Shown: positions 22,113 through 33,115 of the stretch, one piece after another
How the letters are laid out: each line of letters begins with the position of its first letter
How positions within the stretch are numbered: the stretch's first letter is position 1
DNA from: Lindgomyces ingoldianus
Lineage: Eukaryota; Ascomycota; Dothideomycetes; Pleosporales; Lindgomycetaceae
Length of the DNA: 64,000 nt
Direction of reading: 5' to 3'
Assembly (NCBI RefSeq): GCF_010093535.1
Contig: NW_022985165.1
Location: 2,215,701 to 2,279,700, forward strand
Made by a program: the position numbers and the translations under genes
Notes under the pieces: generated by a model
The model's database searches: none
Told to the model about the DNA's origin: nothing
Seen by the model: the letters and a program-made list of their open reading frames with translations, nothing else

Positions 22113-23012
22113 ATGCGTCGCACACGGTCATCCAAAACCATGGTCTCCGCCAATGACACGCCCAAGCCAAACCATCTCACACCCTCCTTCAAGGGAAAGC
22201 TCTCGAAGTTCCAACATATCACCGCCTCCACTGCCACCACCATTTCCGATTCCACGCCTGGATCAGCCCAGCGTTCTTCGAAGCGTACTCGCACTGCCAT
22301 CACCTCAACTACTCACTCTGCCCCCCCCAGAAAGAAGCGAAAACCTAGTAAATACGCCGATCCCTCCAAATACGCACACCTCTCTTCTCTAACCGACATC
22401 CTCGAGCCAGACCTCATCGGTGTCTTCGTTGGTACGAACCCAGGTATACGAACCGCAGCCGCGGGGCACGCTTACGCTCACCCCTCGAACCATTTCTGGA
22501 AACTGCTGCATGCATCTGGTCTCACTGACCGACGCTTGAAGCCAGAAGAGGATGTGACGCTGCCTGCATTGTATTGCATGGGCAACACCAATATCGTAGA
22601 TCGGCCGAGCAAAGATGCCGCCGAGCTCAGCAAAGAAGAGACAGCGGCGGGGACGGCGAATCTGGACGCCAAGTTTTTGAAGTACAAGCCTGAGGCTGTT
22701 TGTGTCGTGGGCAAGGGGATTTGGGAGGCGATATGGAGGTATAAATATGGGAAGAATCCTAAGGTGAAGGATTTTAAGTATGGCTGGCAGGATGAGGCGC
22801 ATAATCTGGGGCAAAGTGAGGAGGAAGTTTTGGATAGTAAAGGGGATGTGTGGAAGGGGGCAAGAGTTTTTGTGACGACGTCGACGAGTGGGTTGGCGGC
22901 CAATTTGAAGCCGGCTGAGAAGGAGGCGATCTGGAGGCCGTTTGGAGAGTGGGTGCAGAAGAGGAGGACTGAGAGGGGGTTCGTTCCGAGACTGGTTAAT
23001 GGAGAAGTGTAA
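22113..23012 (+). CDS. G/T(U)-mismatch-specific DNA glycosylase (TDG/Mug family)
   Basis: Single-exon gene of 299 residues. The product removes uracil or thymine from mismatches with guanine, starting base excision repair in the nucleus; the S. pombe relative is Thp1. A disordered, Ser/Thr-rich N-terminus (about 1-95) carries a basic nuclear-localisation-like stretch, PPRKKRKPSK, at 71-80. The Mug fold follows. GTNPG at 107-111 is the family motif with the catalytic-type Asn (N109). HPSNHFWK is at 123-130, and TSTSGLAA at 256-263 corresponds to the intercalation loop. The ATG at 22,113 is the first in frame; another in-frame Met follows at residue 10. It is the gene nearest the RIP-mutated block, which is probably chance. 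Confidence 0.9.
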   Translation: MRRTRSSKTMVSANDTPKPNHLTPSFKGKLSKFQHITASTATTISDSTPGSAQRSSKRTRTAITSTTHSAPPRKKRKPSKYADPSKYAHLSSLTDILEPDLIGVFVGTNPGIRTAAAGHAYAHPSNHFWKLLHASGLTDRRLKPEEDVTLPALYCMGNTNIVDRPSKDAAELSKEETAAGTANLDAKFLKYKPEAVCVVGKGIWEAIWRYKYGKNPKVKDFKYGWQDEAHNLGQSEEEVLDSKGDVWKGARVFVTTSTSGLAANLKPAEKEAIWRPFGEWVQKRRTERGFVPRLVNGEV

Positions 23013-23439
23013 AGACTTTACTTCTGCTGGCGTTAGTTGGTCTATGCCTTTTAAATTTCATTTCATCCTCAGTTTCATTCATCCCTAGGGTACTTGTTAT
23101 TATGAAAATCTCCATCATCTTGTGGCGTTCATACGTCAAGCCAGCCCTTGGCTCTCGAATCCTTTCCATACCAATAACCCTTCGCCAGTGAGCCAAAGTT
23201 TATCTCAGGAACCCTGTAAAACAATGAAGTTCTTGCTGTGCTTCTGGTTGCACTTGAACATGTGCAGACTTAGCCTCTGGTATGTTACAGAAGGATGAGA
23301 GGAAGCATAGGAAACAACATCTCGCGTGCTAACAAACTATCCAGTAACGATCTAAATAATCCCGATCCAATTTCCTTATCTCAATCTTCGTACCATCCAA
23401 ATTCCCAAACGCTTCAATTCCGCACGTCCAACCAACAAG
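23013..23439. other. Intergenic region between convergent genes
   Basis: About 430 bp between the stops of the glycosylase and the MFS transporter gene, so it holds both 3' ends. No supported gene. Confidence 0.5.
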
Positions 23440-26400
23440 TTAATAGAACCTCCTCTTTCCCCCCTCCTTGTCCTCCCTGATCAAAAAATTCAACTTCCTA
23501 ATCTCTGTCCACCGACTCAGCCCCCCAAGTTCTAACACACTCATCCTACGCATCTTCCCTGACGGATTCCCAATAATAACTGCTTTCCAATCCCCCTTAC
23601 CCATCTGCCCGAACTCCTCCCACGCCTTCGTATCCCTTCTGGTGCCGAACGTATGATTAGGAATGACCTGCACCTGTTTAAACCTCCACAAAACCGCGGT
23701 AAGCAAGATAGTCAGTCCGAACAAAATCCCTGCCGTCACACCCGTAGAAGCCTGCGCGCCGATATGTCGCGTCATGATGCCGCCAACTTCAGTGGCCACG
23801 GCTGCCCCGATGAACGCGAGCGTCTGGGACGCGAAGATGCCAGCGCTAACGCGTGGGAAGGAGGTGTAGTTTGTTCGACGGCGTTTATCTTGCGCAGCTA
23901 GGCTTTGGAGGCGGTGGCGAGTGTTTACGCCAGGTTGAAGGTCGCAGGTGTCGAATGTCTCCATAATGAGGCCGTGACATTCGGCGATGGCGAGAATGGA
24001 CAAGAAGCCCACTGCGGCGGCGAACGCGATTGGAACCATGTATGGTTTCGGGCGACCAGCAGAAGAGACGGTGTACGCGAGGCCCATGAGGGGGAGAGTG
24101 AGAGTGAAGATGCAGCGGCGAATGAGGTGAGAGGACCAGGTGACTTGTTTCTGAAAGGTCATGCTATCGGTTCTAAACTGCCTTTTTCGCTCTCGAGAAA
24201 ATAATCCAGCTTTTGTCAAAGGCACAGCGAGGAGTGCGCCAAAGGCTATGGACATTCCGCCGAGCCCGACATACTGCGGATGCCACTTATATTCTCGCGA
24301 GAGGAGAGCCCCAAGGAGCACGATAACGAGCACAATCTGCGCGTATATCCATCCAAGATAGAAAGCCAGGACAGAGAAGCCGGCTTGACACATCATCATG
24401 GTCGTGAGTTTCATACCGGCCCAGACTTCTTCGAACCAGTATTTGGGTCCTTCAGTGGAGAGATGTAGCTTGATCTCGCCGCGAGCTACGCGGCGTGTTA
24501 TGAATTGCTCGTCGCGGTCGTAGACTTCGGTAACGGATTTTCGGTATGCTGAACGACGAGTCTCGGGGACGATGATATTGAGACAGAGGGCTCCGGCGAG
24601 CATCATGACTGTGATGTAGAAACCCCAGTCTGGCGTGAGGGATTCGATGATTCCGGCACCGACTTGGAAGCCCACCGCAAGAGAGCCAATCCAGCACCAA
24701 GACCAGACGCCGAGCCAGAGACCCATGCCACCGCCATGTCTACGGACGTCGTTGGCCACGACGATTTCTTGATGAGGGTTCTTGCTTTGGAGGGAGGCTC
24801 CGAATAGATCCAAAAGTACAGTGAGGAAATTTACGTTTGCAAAACCGAGAACCAATCCAGTGAAGGCGCGAGATACAAACAGGCCGGTTCTGAAACTTGG
24901 GCTCTTGGGAGATCGCCTAGCGCCGACGACAATTGCCTGTGGAAATTGCAATGGCATTGCAAGGGCCAGCGCAGCGAGTATGTAAGGCTTACGACCATGG
25001 AGAAGAGGGAGTGGCCAGGAGACAAATGTTGAGATGGCGAGACCAAAATAGAGACTCGATTTGTCAGTACAGAACGTTGCAAAATGGCCTAGTGGAACCT
25101 ACACGACGTTGCCAACAATTACGTGATGTCTCTCATCGGCCAGCATGTACTGGATGCGCGGCACTTCACCTGCCTTACCAAGATTAGATGCTAAAGAGAG
25201 CATGGGGTATGAAAAACTTACATATATACCAACAATGATACCCAGTAAAGCAGTATTAATACAGGCAACAGTGGCAGTGATTCGTTTCTTGCCAGTGGCC
25301 CAATTCCGTGCAATCGGTTGCCTTCGATGATTCCGACGCAGACTGAATGTGTGATAGTGCATGTGATCACGCATGCTGAGTTCACTTCTGTAATTTCTTC
25401 GTCGGAATGACTGGGGGCGCGACTGGGAGCGCACAGTTTCTTCCTCGTCGTATGAAGTATCATCCTGGCTGAAACTAGACGATCGGTACTTTCGATGTCG
25501 TGCTCGGGAACCACCTTCAAGGCTCCTAAAGGACCTACACATGTGGTGACGTCTTCCTATCAGGTCCGAAACACTTCCCTTGCGCCGCCTTGAGCGTCCA
25601 CGAGACTGCTCCCTAGGTATCGAGGGACGAAGAACAAAGTCAACATGCTCTTTCAGTGCTGATTGAGTAGGTTTCGGTGGGAGTAACAGATCGCTTCGAG
25701 TGCTGAACCTAGAAGAACCTCGCATAGCCAACTCGTCCGTATCAGAGTCAAAGGAAGCTGAGGGACGTTGACGCAGCTCGCGCTTGCCATCGTTGTATGC
25801 CCAGTCAATTGCTTCTGATTGCCTAGATCGGTCTGAAAAAAACCCTGGAGGGTTATCCATCATCGACTGTTCAGGGACTTGCAAGCTGGTGGGCCTAGAC
25901 GCTGTAGCATGTATATTCCTCTGTACAGGTCCAGTAGGCAGAGCCCTGGATGGGTGAAGAGAGGATATATCGTTTAAAATCTTACTCGAAGATCCCGAAA
26001 CCGTGGAGAATTCGGAAACCTCTTCAGATGATTCTGATAGCACAAGAGGTGAGCTTCTGGCCATTAGATGTCGCACAGGCATGGCGGATGCTCGCCGGAT
26101 GGCATTTGTTGCATCTTCGATAATATCATAGACCTCTTTGACTTGATCCGGGTCAGATGCATCTTCTGCCACCTCGACAGCTTCCTGGACCAAGTCTTCT
26201 AGCCCTTCGATAGCGTTAGTAAGTTCTCTGTCTTGTGTACCTTCGAAAGAATTTCGCCTGGGTACTGGCCCGCTCGGTGAAATTTGCAGAGACTTGATCA
26301 CTTGTGGGGTAGAAAATGCTGGTTTATTACACCGGTTCAGTATTCGGACTGATTCAGGTGTAACAGACCGCTCGAGATGTGCAGGTACAGGAGCTAGACT

Positions 26401-27009
26401 ATCTCGTCTCGGCTCGAACCCTTGGATGGGGTCTTGAGATTGACAGTGAGAAGGAAGGTGCGGATGATTATAAGAACGTCGCATAATAGACGAGTTTCTC
26501 TCCTCAGGAGGTGAAGTTGGGTGCGTGGACAGTCCTTCATCTGCCAAAGGCGACGATACCGTAGGTGTCGGCTGACGAGGCATTGATGACAACCTCTTGT
26601 TGGTATTAGGGGATGGGCTCCGAGTACCTATAGATGCCACGCGGCGTTCATTTGGAGTTTGCAAAGGCTTTCGGCGCAAGGCTGGGGTCGATCCTATTGC
26701 TCGGATATTGGGGTTCGCCTTCAATATTGAGTTGGTCGTACCTTGGGTAGCAGTGCTATGGGATATCCTAGGTCCTAAAGTACTCAACTTTCGAACAGGA
26801 GGGGGTGTCAGTGACGCCGGAGTAGCTAGTGAAGACTTGCTACTATCAAGCCACGGGAGTTTTCGCGCTGTTGTCCCAGGTGCAAGCTTTCTCGGCCTAG
26901 GTGGAGGTACTGATTCAGGTGCACTGGCTGGCATTGAAGCACGACTCCCTTGGCTTCCTACGACATTTGTCATATTTGCAATATGTCCCGGTTCTGCTTT
27001 GGGTGACAT
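23440..27009 (-). CDS. Large MFS transporter with long disordered N-terminus
   Basis: Model: exons 27,009-25,222, 25,173-25,103 and 25,054-23,440, giving 1,157 residues. Both introns are 48 nt and restore continuous sequence: GIY|AGEVPRIQY across the first and GNVV|LYFGLAIS across the second. About 500 N-terminal residues are Ser/Pro/Arg-rich and look disordered and cytosolic. The membrane part follows, starting near TGKKRITATVACINTALLGI, with PLPLLHGRKPY, SRAFTGLVLGFANVNF and about 12 hydrophobic segments of the major facilitator superfamily. It resembles a conserved Pezizomycotina group often annotated as polyamine-type MFS; the substrate is not known. The start is the first true ATG in the long frame; the frame stays open 54 nt further upstream without an ATG, so an upstream exon is possible. 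Confidence 0.82.
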
Positions 27010-27703
27010 CCTGCGGTCCGCTAGTTTAGCAGCCCGTCCTAACCGCTCCGTGGCCAGACACAATGAGGAGAGGCAAGTCTGACAGCTTGGAGGACGTTTG
27101 GATCCAAATCAGCCTTTCTTTCTGTTTCGGAATAATCCACAAACGACACCTCGCTGTCCTCTCGACTTCGAAAACTTAGCATATATTGTTTGGCTTGGAA
27201 TACTAACAAACGCGAGTCTCAACTGCGAGGGATGTTAGGTAGAATTGCAGAGGAAGTTACGACTATGGCAGCGGGTAGGTATGGCTTGTGGCCAGCTTCG
27301 AGCGGAGGAGTGCGTAAGTTAGCTAAGGTGTGTGAGGGAGGAAGAAGTAAACGATGATGAGACAGGTAACTGAAGCTGGCCAGGGTAGGGGGTAAAGTTA
27401 GGGTGTATAGGTGAGTTGGGAGTTATGAATGCGGCGTCGTGTATCGTTGTGAGGGTGGGGTTTAACGAATGATTGTTATTCAATGCTTACTCTAGAAGTG
27501 CACCTTCCTCTCCAGCCGGCATCCCCTTGGCTTCCGTGAAGCTGCCATCTATCAAGCAACTATATCACTAATTGAATTCTGATTGAAGGTAAACAGCACT
27601 GTTTATCGATAATGGCCACGTCATATTAAAGATTGGAATACGTACTCAAGGCGAGTTCCTACCTTTGGGCGACACAAGACATTTCCCGAAAGTCACCATC
27701 AGC
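27010..27703. other. Intergenic region, MFS promoter side and amidase 3' side
   Basis: Nearly 700 bp with no supported gene. It should contain the MFS promoter and 5' UTR, read leftwards, and the amidase terminator. Confidence 0.4.
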
Positions 27704-29641
27704 CTACAAACGCGCCTTCAGTGGAAGACTTATTGCTCGCAGAACCATCTCGGTCATCGCCAAGACCTTTTCCTCCTCAAGTCTCTTTGCAACGAGTTGC
27801 AAGCTGACAGGCATACCGTGCACAAGGATTGCATCATCTTTCGTAGATTAGCCATATTGTCAGAGAAACACTTGACTTGCCACTTACATTCGCTATGAAT
27901 CTCCTTGCAGGTGTCGCTGAGAGGCGTATGATTGGCAATTGCCTTATCCTTATCCTTATCTGCAAACACGCCACTAGGGAAGGAAACAGCGGCATAGTCA
28001 ACGATATTATAGACACCAGTATATCCGACATGCTTGAAAAGTCCATTCTGAACGCTAGCGAACGGCGTGGTGGGTGCTGCTTTTGGTTTAGTACAGACAA
28101 GGGGCGCAATGCATCAAGACTCACCAAGAATTGCATCTAGGTCTTCATACGAAAGCCATTGATCAAGATACTTCTTCTGCAGTTCTGACCGCTCAAGGTG
28201 AAGCTGCCACATAGCATGAACACCAAGCTCACTGGCCTGTTGGTATGCTTCCATTTCAGGGCGGAATGGCTCATCGGTGGGTGCAAGTAGTGCGCGTACG
28301 CTTTTACCGCCATCGGCAACAAACATTCGGCCCTAAAATGGTCAACGAAGAAGTTTCACAACATGAATAACATGCCTTACAAGTAGGTCCACGAGCTGCG
28401 GGTGAAGAACCGGATTCCACTCTACTATCACGTGTCCGGCGTTCTTCAATTTTTCTACAGTCTCTTTCAAAGCTCGTTTCACCGGAGGAGTTGGCACAAC
28501 CATGCCGTCGTTCCACAGTACAGCCAGCTTGAGTTTCTTCTTAGGTTCGACTAATCGCCAGGGGATCGGAAGGCATTTTGGATCATGCAACCATGGCTTG
28601 GAATCTACTACTGTCTTTGCGAACAGCACGACATCTTTGAGGGTTCTTGCCATTGGGCCGTTGACGCTCATGACTGCTTCTTGGCCAGCTAAACCAGATC
28701 TACAACGTTGTGTCGTGAATCTGCCAAAAGAGGGACGGAGAGCAAATATGCCTGTGCAGGCAGCCGGGATACGCAAACTACCTCCTGGCCTGGATGTCAG
28801 CTCAAGACTTCAGTTATTTTGCTACATGGAGCCATACCAATATCAGTACCGACTCCCAGCGGAGAGCCACCGAAAGCAATCAAGGCGGATTCACCCCCAG
28901 ATGACCCTCCAGAAGTCAACTTCCGATTCAAGGGGTTCACCGTCCTGCCAAGTACGTTGTTCACCGACTCCGCCTAATATTGTCAGACTTTCCCATTCCA
29001 AGGATGATTATTGACATACAATCATCATCGCCGTGGGCACGTTGGTCTTGCAATATCGCACAGCTCCTGCCTTTTCCAACAGCTCCACTAATGTGGCATT
29101 GTACGGAGCAGGCTGGTTGACTAGCGACGCAAACCCGACACAACTGTCTTTTCCGACTATGTTGAAATTGTCCTTGAGTGATATAGGCAAGCCATGGAGC
29201 GGTCCGATGGTCTTCCCGGTGTTGAGGAGGTGCTCATCGAGAGCTTTTGCGGATTCAACTGCCTCTGAAAAGAAGATTTCAGAGAGGCAATTTGTCTAAT
29301 TTGACCCATCAGCTTAGATTCTTAGCCTCAGCCATTTAAACGAAGCTATAACTAACCAATTGATGCGCGGCTGCCGCTCGTTTGCAGAAGGCACGAGTAA
29401 CCTCTTCCGCTGTCCATGTTCGCGACGCGATCTTCTCGAGTATCACCGGCGATGTGCTCGACGTGATTTCCAGCTCCTTCTGTGAGAACCATCCTGACTC
29501 TGTGGGAAACGGCGTCACATCGAGCTGGGTGTTTGGTGGAAGAAGATGTTTAGGGATGCGGTACTCGGGAGGAATTAGTTCCGATAGCGCGGCTCGTTTC
29601 GCGACAGCAAGCTTCAACCATTTCTGTGCAGCCATCGTCAT
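27704..29641 (-). CDS. Amidase (amidase signature family)
   Basis: Seven exons: 29,641-29,357, 29,295-29,020, 28,973-28,838, 28,784-28,381, 28,332-28,125, 28,079-27,888 and 27,837-27,704. They join in frame to 544 residues, the usual length for fungal acetamidase/general amidases. The Ser-cisSer-Lys triad is complete: Lys136 in GLPISLKDNF, Ser211 in SGGSSGGES and Ser235 in DIGGSLRIP. The last motif is assembled across intron 3. Later conserved segments include APTTPF and HGMPVSLQLVA. No signal peptide, so probably cytosolic hydrolysis of small amides to acid plus ammonia, in nitrogen use. The start is ATG 29,641 (MTMAAQKW), where alignment to the family begins; a second ATG is two codons on. 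Introns are 45-61 nt. Confidence 0.9.
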
Positions 29642-30255
29642 GTAGGGTTTATTAGGAGCACCAAAGCTATTCAAAGGATGCGAAAACAAAAGAGGTGGTT
29701 GTTATAATCCTCCGTTATATATCAGTCATCCCTCGAGTATCTCCACATACAGCGCTCTAACCTGCCCAACGCGCTGAATGCTCGAATCCCCACCTTTGGT
29801 CCCAAGTTCGAACTAACAACGGCAGTCTATGATGTCGTATCACACCCCACCGATGGTCTGCGCTATGTAACCAGAAGAAGCCAAACTTGCCACTTAAAGC
29901 CTTCTATCGCGTTTCCCGCTTGATCACTTTTTTCTCTATCACGGATCCCGATGTCGGCTTGACTTACTCATTGCAGCAATCTCGAGCTTTCTCCACTTTT
30001 GACTCTTAATATGCATTAATTGCCGCCTTGTTCGAGTCACCAGCGTGATAGGTATGGAAATGTAATCGTTGTACCTCGAACCCTGTGCTGAGAGAGCGAA
30101 TCTCCAGGGTTTACATTTATAGATCTGACGACGTAAAAGGCAGGAGACCTCCGGCGGTTGGCTGCACCTCTTGTTGCATTCAATCATCAAAAGAGGCTGA
30201 TCATGTTCCGCATGACATCCAGGATCCTCCAGTACTTTCGTGGCGACAATAATGC
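29642..30255. other. Intergenic region between divergent amidase and MFS pseudogene
   Basis: About 600 bp that would hold two divergent promoters. Amidase and permease side by side would suit shared nitrogen control, but I did not identify a convincing GATA-site cluster. An 83-codon minus-strand frame (29,939-30,190) has no recognisable product. Confidence 0.35.
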
Positions 30256-31800
30256 GCCGGGAAGCGACAGCTAGTCCAGAAGCTCGATTTCTTCACTTTA
30301 ACATTTTGTTGTCTTATGTACTTCCTTAGTTATCTTGACAGAACTAATCTCAACAATGCCTACGTTTCTGGGATGAAAGAAAATCTGCAATTTCATGGAA
30401 ACCAGTTGAATCAGATCAACACGGTGTCCACCGCTATGTATACTATTGGACAAGTTCCCTGTAATATCGCTCTCTACTACGTCAAGCCGAGGATCTTCCT
30501 CCCTACATGCATGGTAAGTAAATATTGACTGGATATAAGCAATGACATAAAACTTCCTAGGTCGTATGGGCAGGCCTCACGATAGCGACGGCTGGTCCAC
30601 ATAGCCGGGGAGGCATCATGGCTATTCGATTTTTCCAACCTGAGTAGGATAAACGTATTTTGGGGGGGCTCACGCCAACAGGCGATCTTTGAAGAATCCA
30701 CTTTTGTGGGTACCCACCATATCCTGGGTTCCTGGTACATGGAGAGAGAGCTTGGAAAACGATCCGGTATCTTCACAGCCTCCGGTCTTTCAGGGGCGAT
30801 GATTGGAGGTTTCATCTAGACAGGAATCCATTCGAGAATGGACCGGTTGCGCGGATTAGTAGCCTGGCGCTGGCTCTTCGTCACTGATGGCATCATTACT
30901 CTACCCGTCGCCGTCTATGGCTTCTTGCTTTCCCCCGATACTCCACAGAACACGAGGGCACCATATTTGACCGCAGATGAAAAGGCATTGGCGATATCCC
31001 GCGCCCCTGAAGTTTCGGATCGTACTCCTATGTCTTGGACCTTCTTGAAGCACTGCTTTAGTCCGTGGTGTTGGTACTTCTTCACCACTCTTTGGATCAT
31101 TGCGGGTAAGAGCAAGTCGTTTTCTTCCAACTCTCTCCTCTCTTTGTACATGAAGTCGCACTCTGGTAAGAAGTACACCATCTCGCAACTCAATAACTAC
31201 GACGAGTGTTCCCGCTGCTGGAATTTTATCTACGCTGCTCTGGGCCACTTTAACCGACTTCATGGGGGGGAAGCGGTGCCTAGTCAGATACTAGATCAGT
31301 ATTACTAGTGGTATTACGAGCGCTTTAATTCTAGCCTATCCAAACAACACGACTGTCCATCTCGGGGCTTACTACTGGGCCGGTAGCGTCTATGCATGTC
31401 AAGCTAAGTTCTTTGCCTGGGCTAATGACGTGTTGAGATATGAAGAGGATAGCTTACGGGCAGTTGTAATTGCTAGCATGAACATGGGTTCCAACGCGGT
31501 CAATGCGTGGTAAGTTAGGCCATCCGCAACGGACACCCAGCTCGATTAACGTGTTTCAGGTGGTCCATACTCTTCTATGGAGCCAAATTTGCACCGCAAT
31601 TTACGCGGGGTATGTGGGGTATGATTGCCGTTTCAATTACCATGGCAATCTGAGCCGCACTGTTGGTCTGGATGCACGTCCGGACAGAGAAGAGAAGTGA
31701 GGATGAGAGCGCGGCAACGGTATTTTCAGAAAAAGAGCAGGATATTCCTGGGGTAGGGGAGAAAGGTGGGAAAGGCGGGGATATTGAAGCGAAACCCTAA
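30256..31800 (+). pseudogene. Broken MFS permease of the allantoate permease (Dal5-like) family
   Basis: Clear family sequence from LDRTNLNNAYVSGMKENL through YVKPRIFLPTCM, ESTFVGTHHILGSWY, WRWLFVTDGIITLPVAVYG and YYWAGSVYACQAKFFAWAND to NAWWSILFYGAKFAP, with three plausible introns (about 30,513-30,559, 30,645-30,695 and 31,511-31,559). The frame is broken by a TAG in GGFI*TGIH (Gln expected), an apparent 2-nt deletion at LNNY/TSVPAAGI near 31,200, a TAG in VRY*ISI and a TGA in MAI*AALL (Trp expected at both). All three stops can arise by a single C-to-T or G-to-A change. The N-terminal start is also lost: a stop lies just upstream in the coding frame. A functional product is not expected; sequencing error cannot explain four separate lesions easily. 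Confidence 0.82.
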
Positions 31801-33115
31801 AGCGGAATGCTTCTGGGAAGAGCATCCGTATGAACATGGAATATTGAAACACAAAATGGAGAAGTTGTTCATTGGGTCTTAACACCACGACTATTTCCGC
31901 GAAGGCATTTTCCTGAGGCATAATGGCTCGCAAAAGCAACCAACCCTGAAGAGAGGATGTCTACCCAGATGAAATTAGCTTCTCGCCGGTCTAAAAATTG
32001 TCAAGATCAGCGCTTGCCTCTGTGTACGCTCACCCTAGACTCATCAATTTGGATCGGTAGTCGATGGTTTGTCGGCGTGACATAACTTGAGCCCGATGGC
32101 AACGGTGCGGAGGATGACAAAAGTGTTCAGTTTCTCTTGGAGTCTTCACTGTCTTCGGACAAAATTCCCTTTGCAATGTCTAAAGTATCGCTACAAACTT
32201 CTCTGAGGTGATTCAAATGACGTATTTGAGCCTTACAAAATCAACCCTAAGCTATTTACCCTCACTACCCATCGCAAAAGCCAAAAAAATTCTCTCAATT
32301 CGGAATTGCCCCGAACTTACGGGCATTCGCCCATCGTCTCCTTGGAACAACACTCACTAGAAACAAGGATGTTCCTCAAGCGTTAGTCACGTGGAAGTCT
32401 AAGCACCAATCCTCACCATCGGTTAGGGAAGCTCAAACCACCTCCCCTTGTCTTAACCCCACCTCCATGGCAACACCTTGTTTACACCCTTCCACGTCAC
32501 GAGTAACATCCAAGGTCGCAATCCTTCTGGCTGAGCGACTCTGAGCCGCCGAGAGACTAAGCGTGTAACATGTTGCGACATCTGGAGTCTTTACCTTATT
32601 TAGCGCAGTTTAAGCATTGCATAGACGTGGACTTGCATGATACACCACCGGGAGCCTCCAAGTACAGCTAGTATGGACTTTCCAGAATTCTGTATTACGG
32701 GACTCCTTCGACGTCAGGGCTATCTCCCTTTGCCTTGGACGCGAGAAGCACGATGCAGAGATCCCGGAGAGTACTACCCCTGGCTGTCCGGATCAACGAA
32801 TCCACGCTATCTGCATACGAAGTCGCGTTGACGAAGGAGGTCATGGACCGGAGATGGCGGATGAGGGGGTTTGGCGAGACCAGGCCGATAACGATTGCTC
32901 AGGACGACCTATAATATCTCTCTGGGCAGCCATCCCTTATAGCTCAGCCCCCATCCGATTCAGACCCTATACGCATATGTCACCTTTAACGCTGATCGGT
33001 AGTCTCTTCAATCTTCAAAACGCATTTCCACATCCCAGATCTCATCGACTGCTTGTGCAGACCTCGCATCTCTGTCTACCTCTCTCAGGAACCTAATCCC
33101 CTAGCTGCTTCATAC
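31801..33115. other. Intergenic region, 1.3 kb
   Basis: No supported gene. Short frames only. The right part is presumably the aquaporin promoter and 5' UTR; it contains a frame opening at 33,053 that runs into the aquaporin start in phase. Confidence 0.4.

Noticed and set aside
22113..22303. The mismatch glycosylase next to C-to-T mutated repeats as a linked mutation/repair system
   Set aside because: It is a single-copy repair gene with normal relatives in many fungi; proximity is the only link.
30645..30695. In-frame TAG after RFFQPE in the MFS pseudogene as another nonsense mutation
   Set aside because: A 51-nt GT..AG intron with a plausible branch site removes it and joins QPE|STFVGTHH, matching the family. 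It is counted as an intron, not a lesion.
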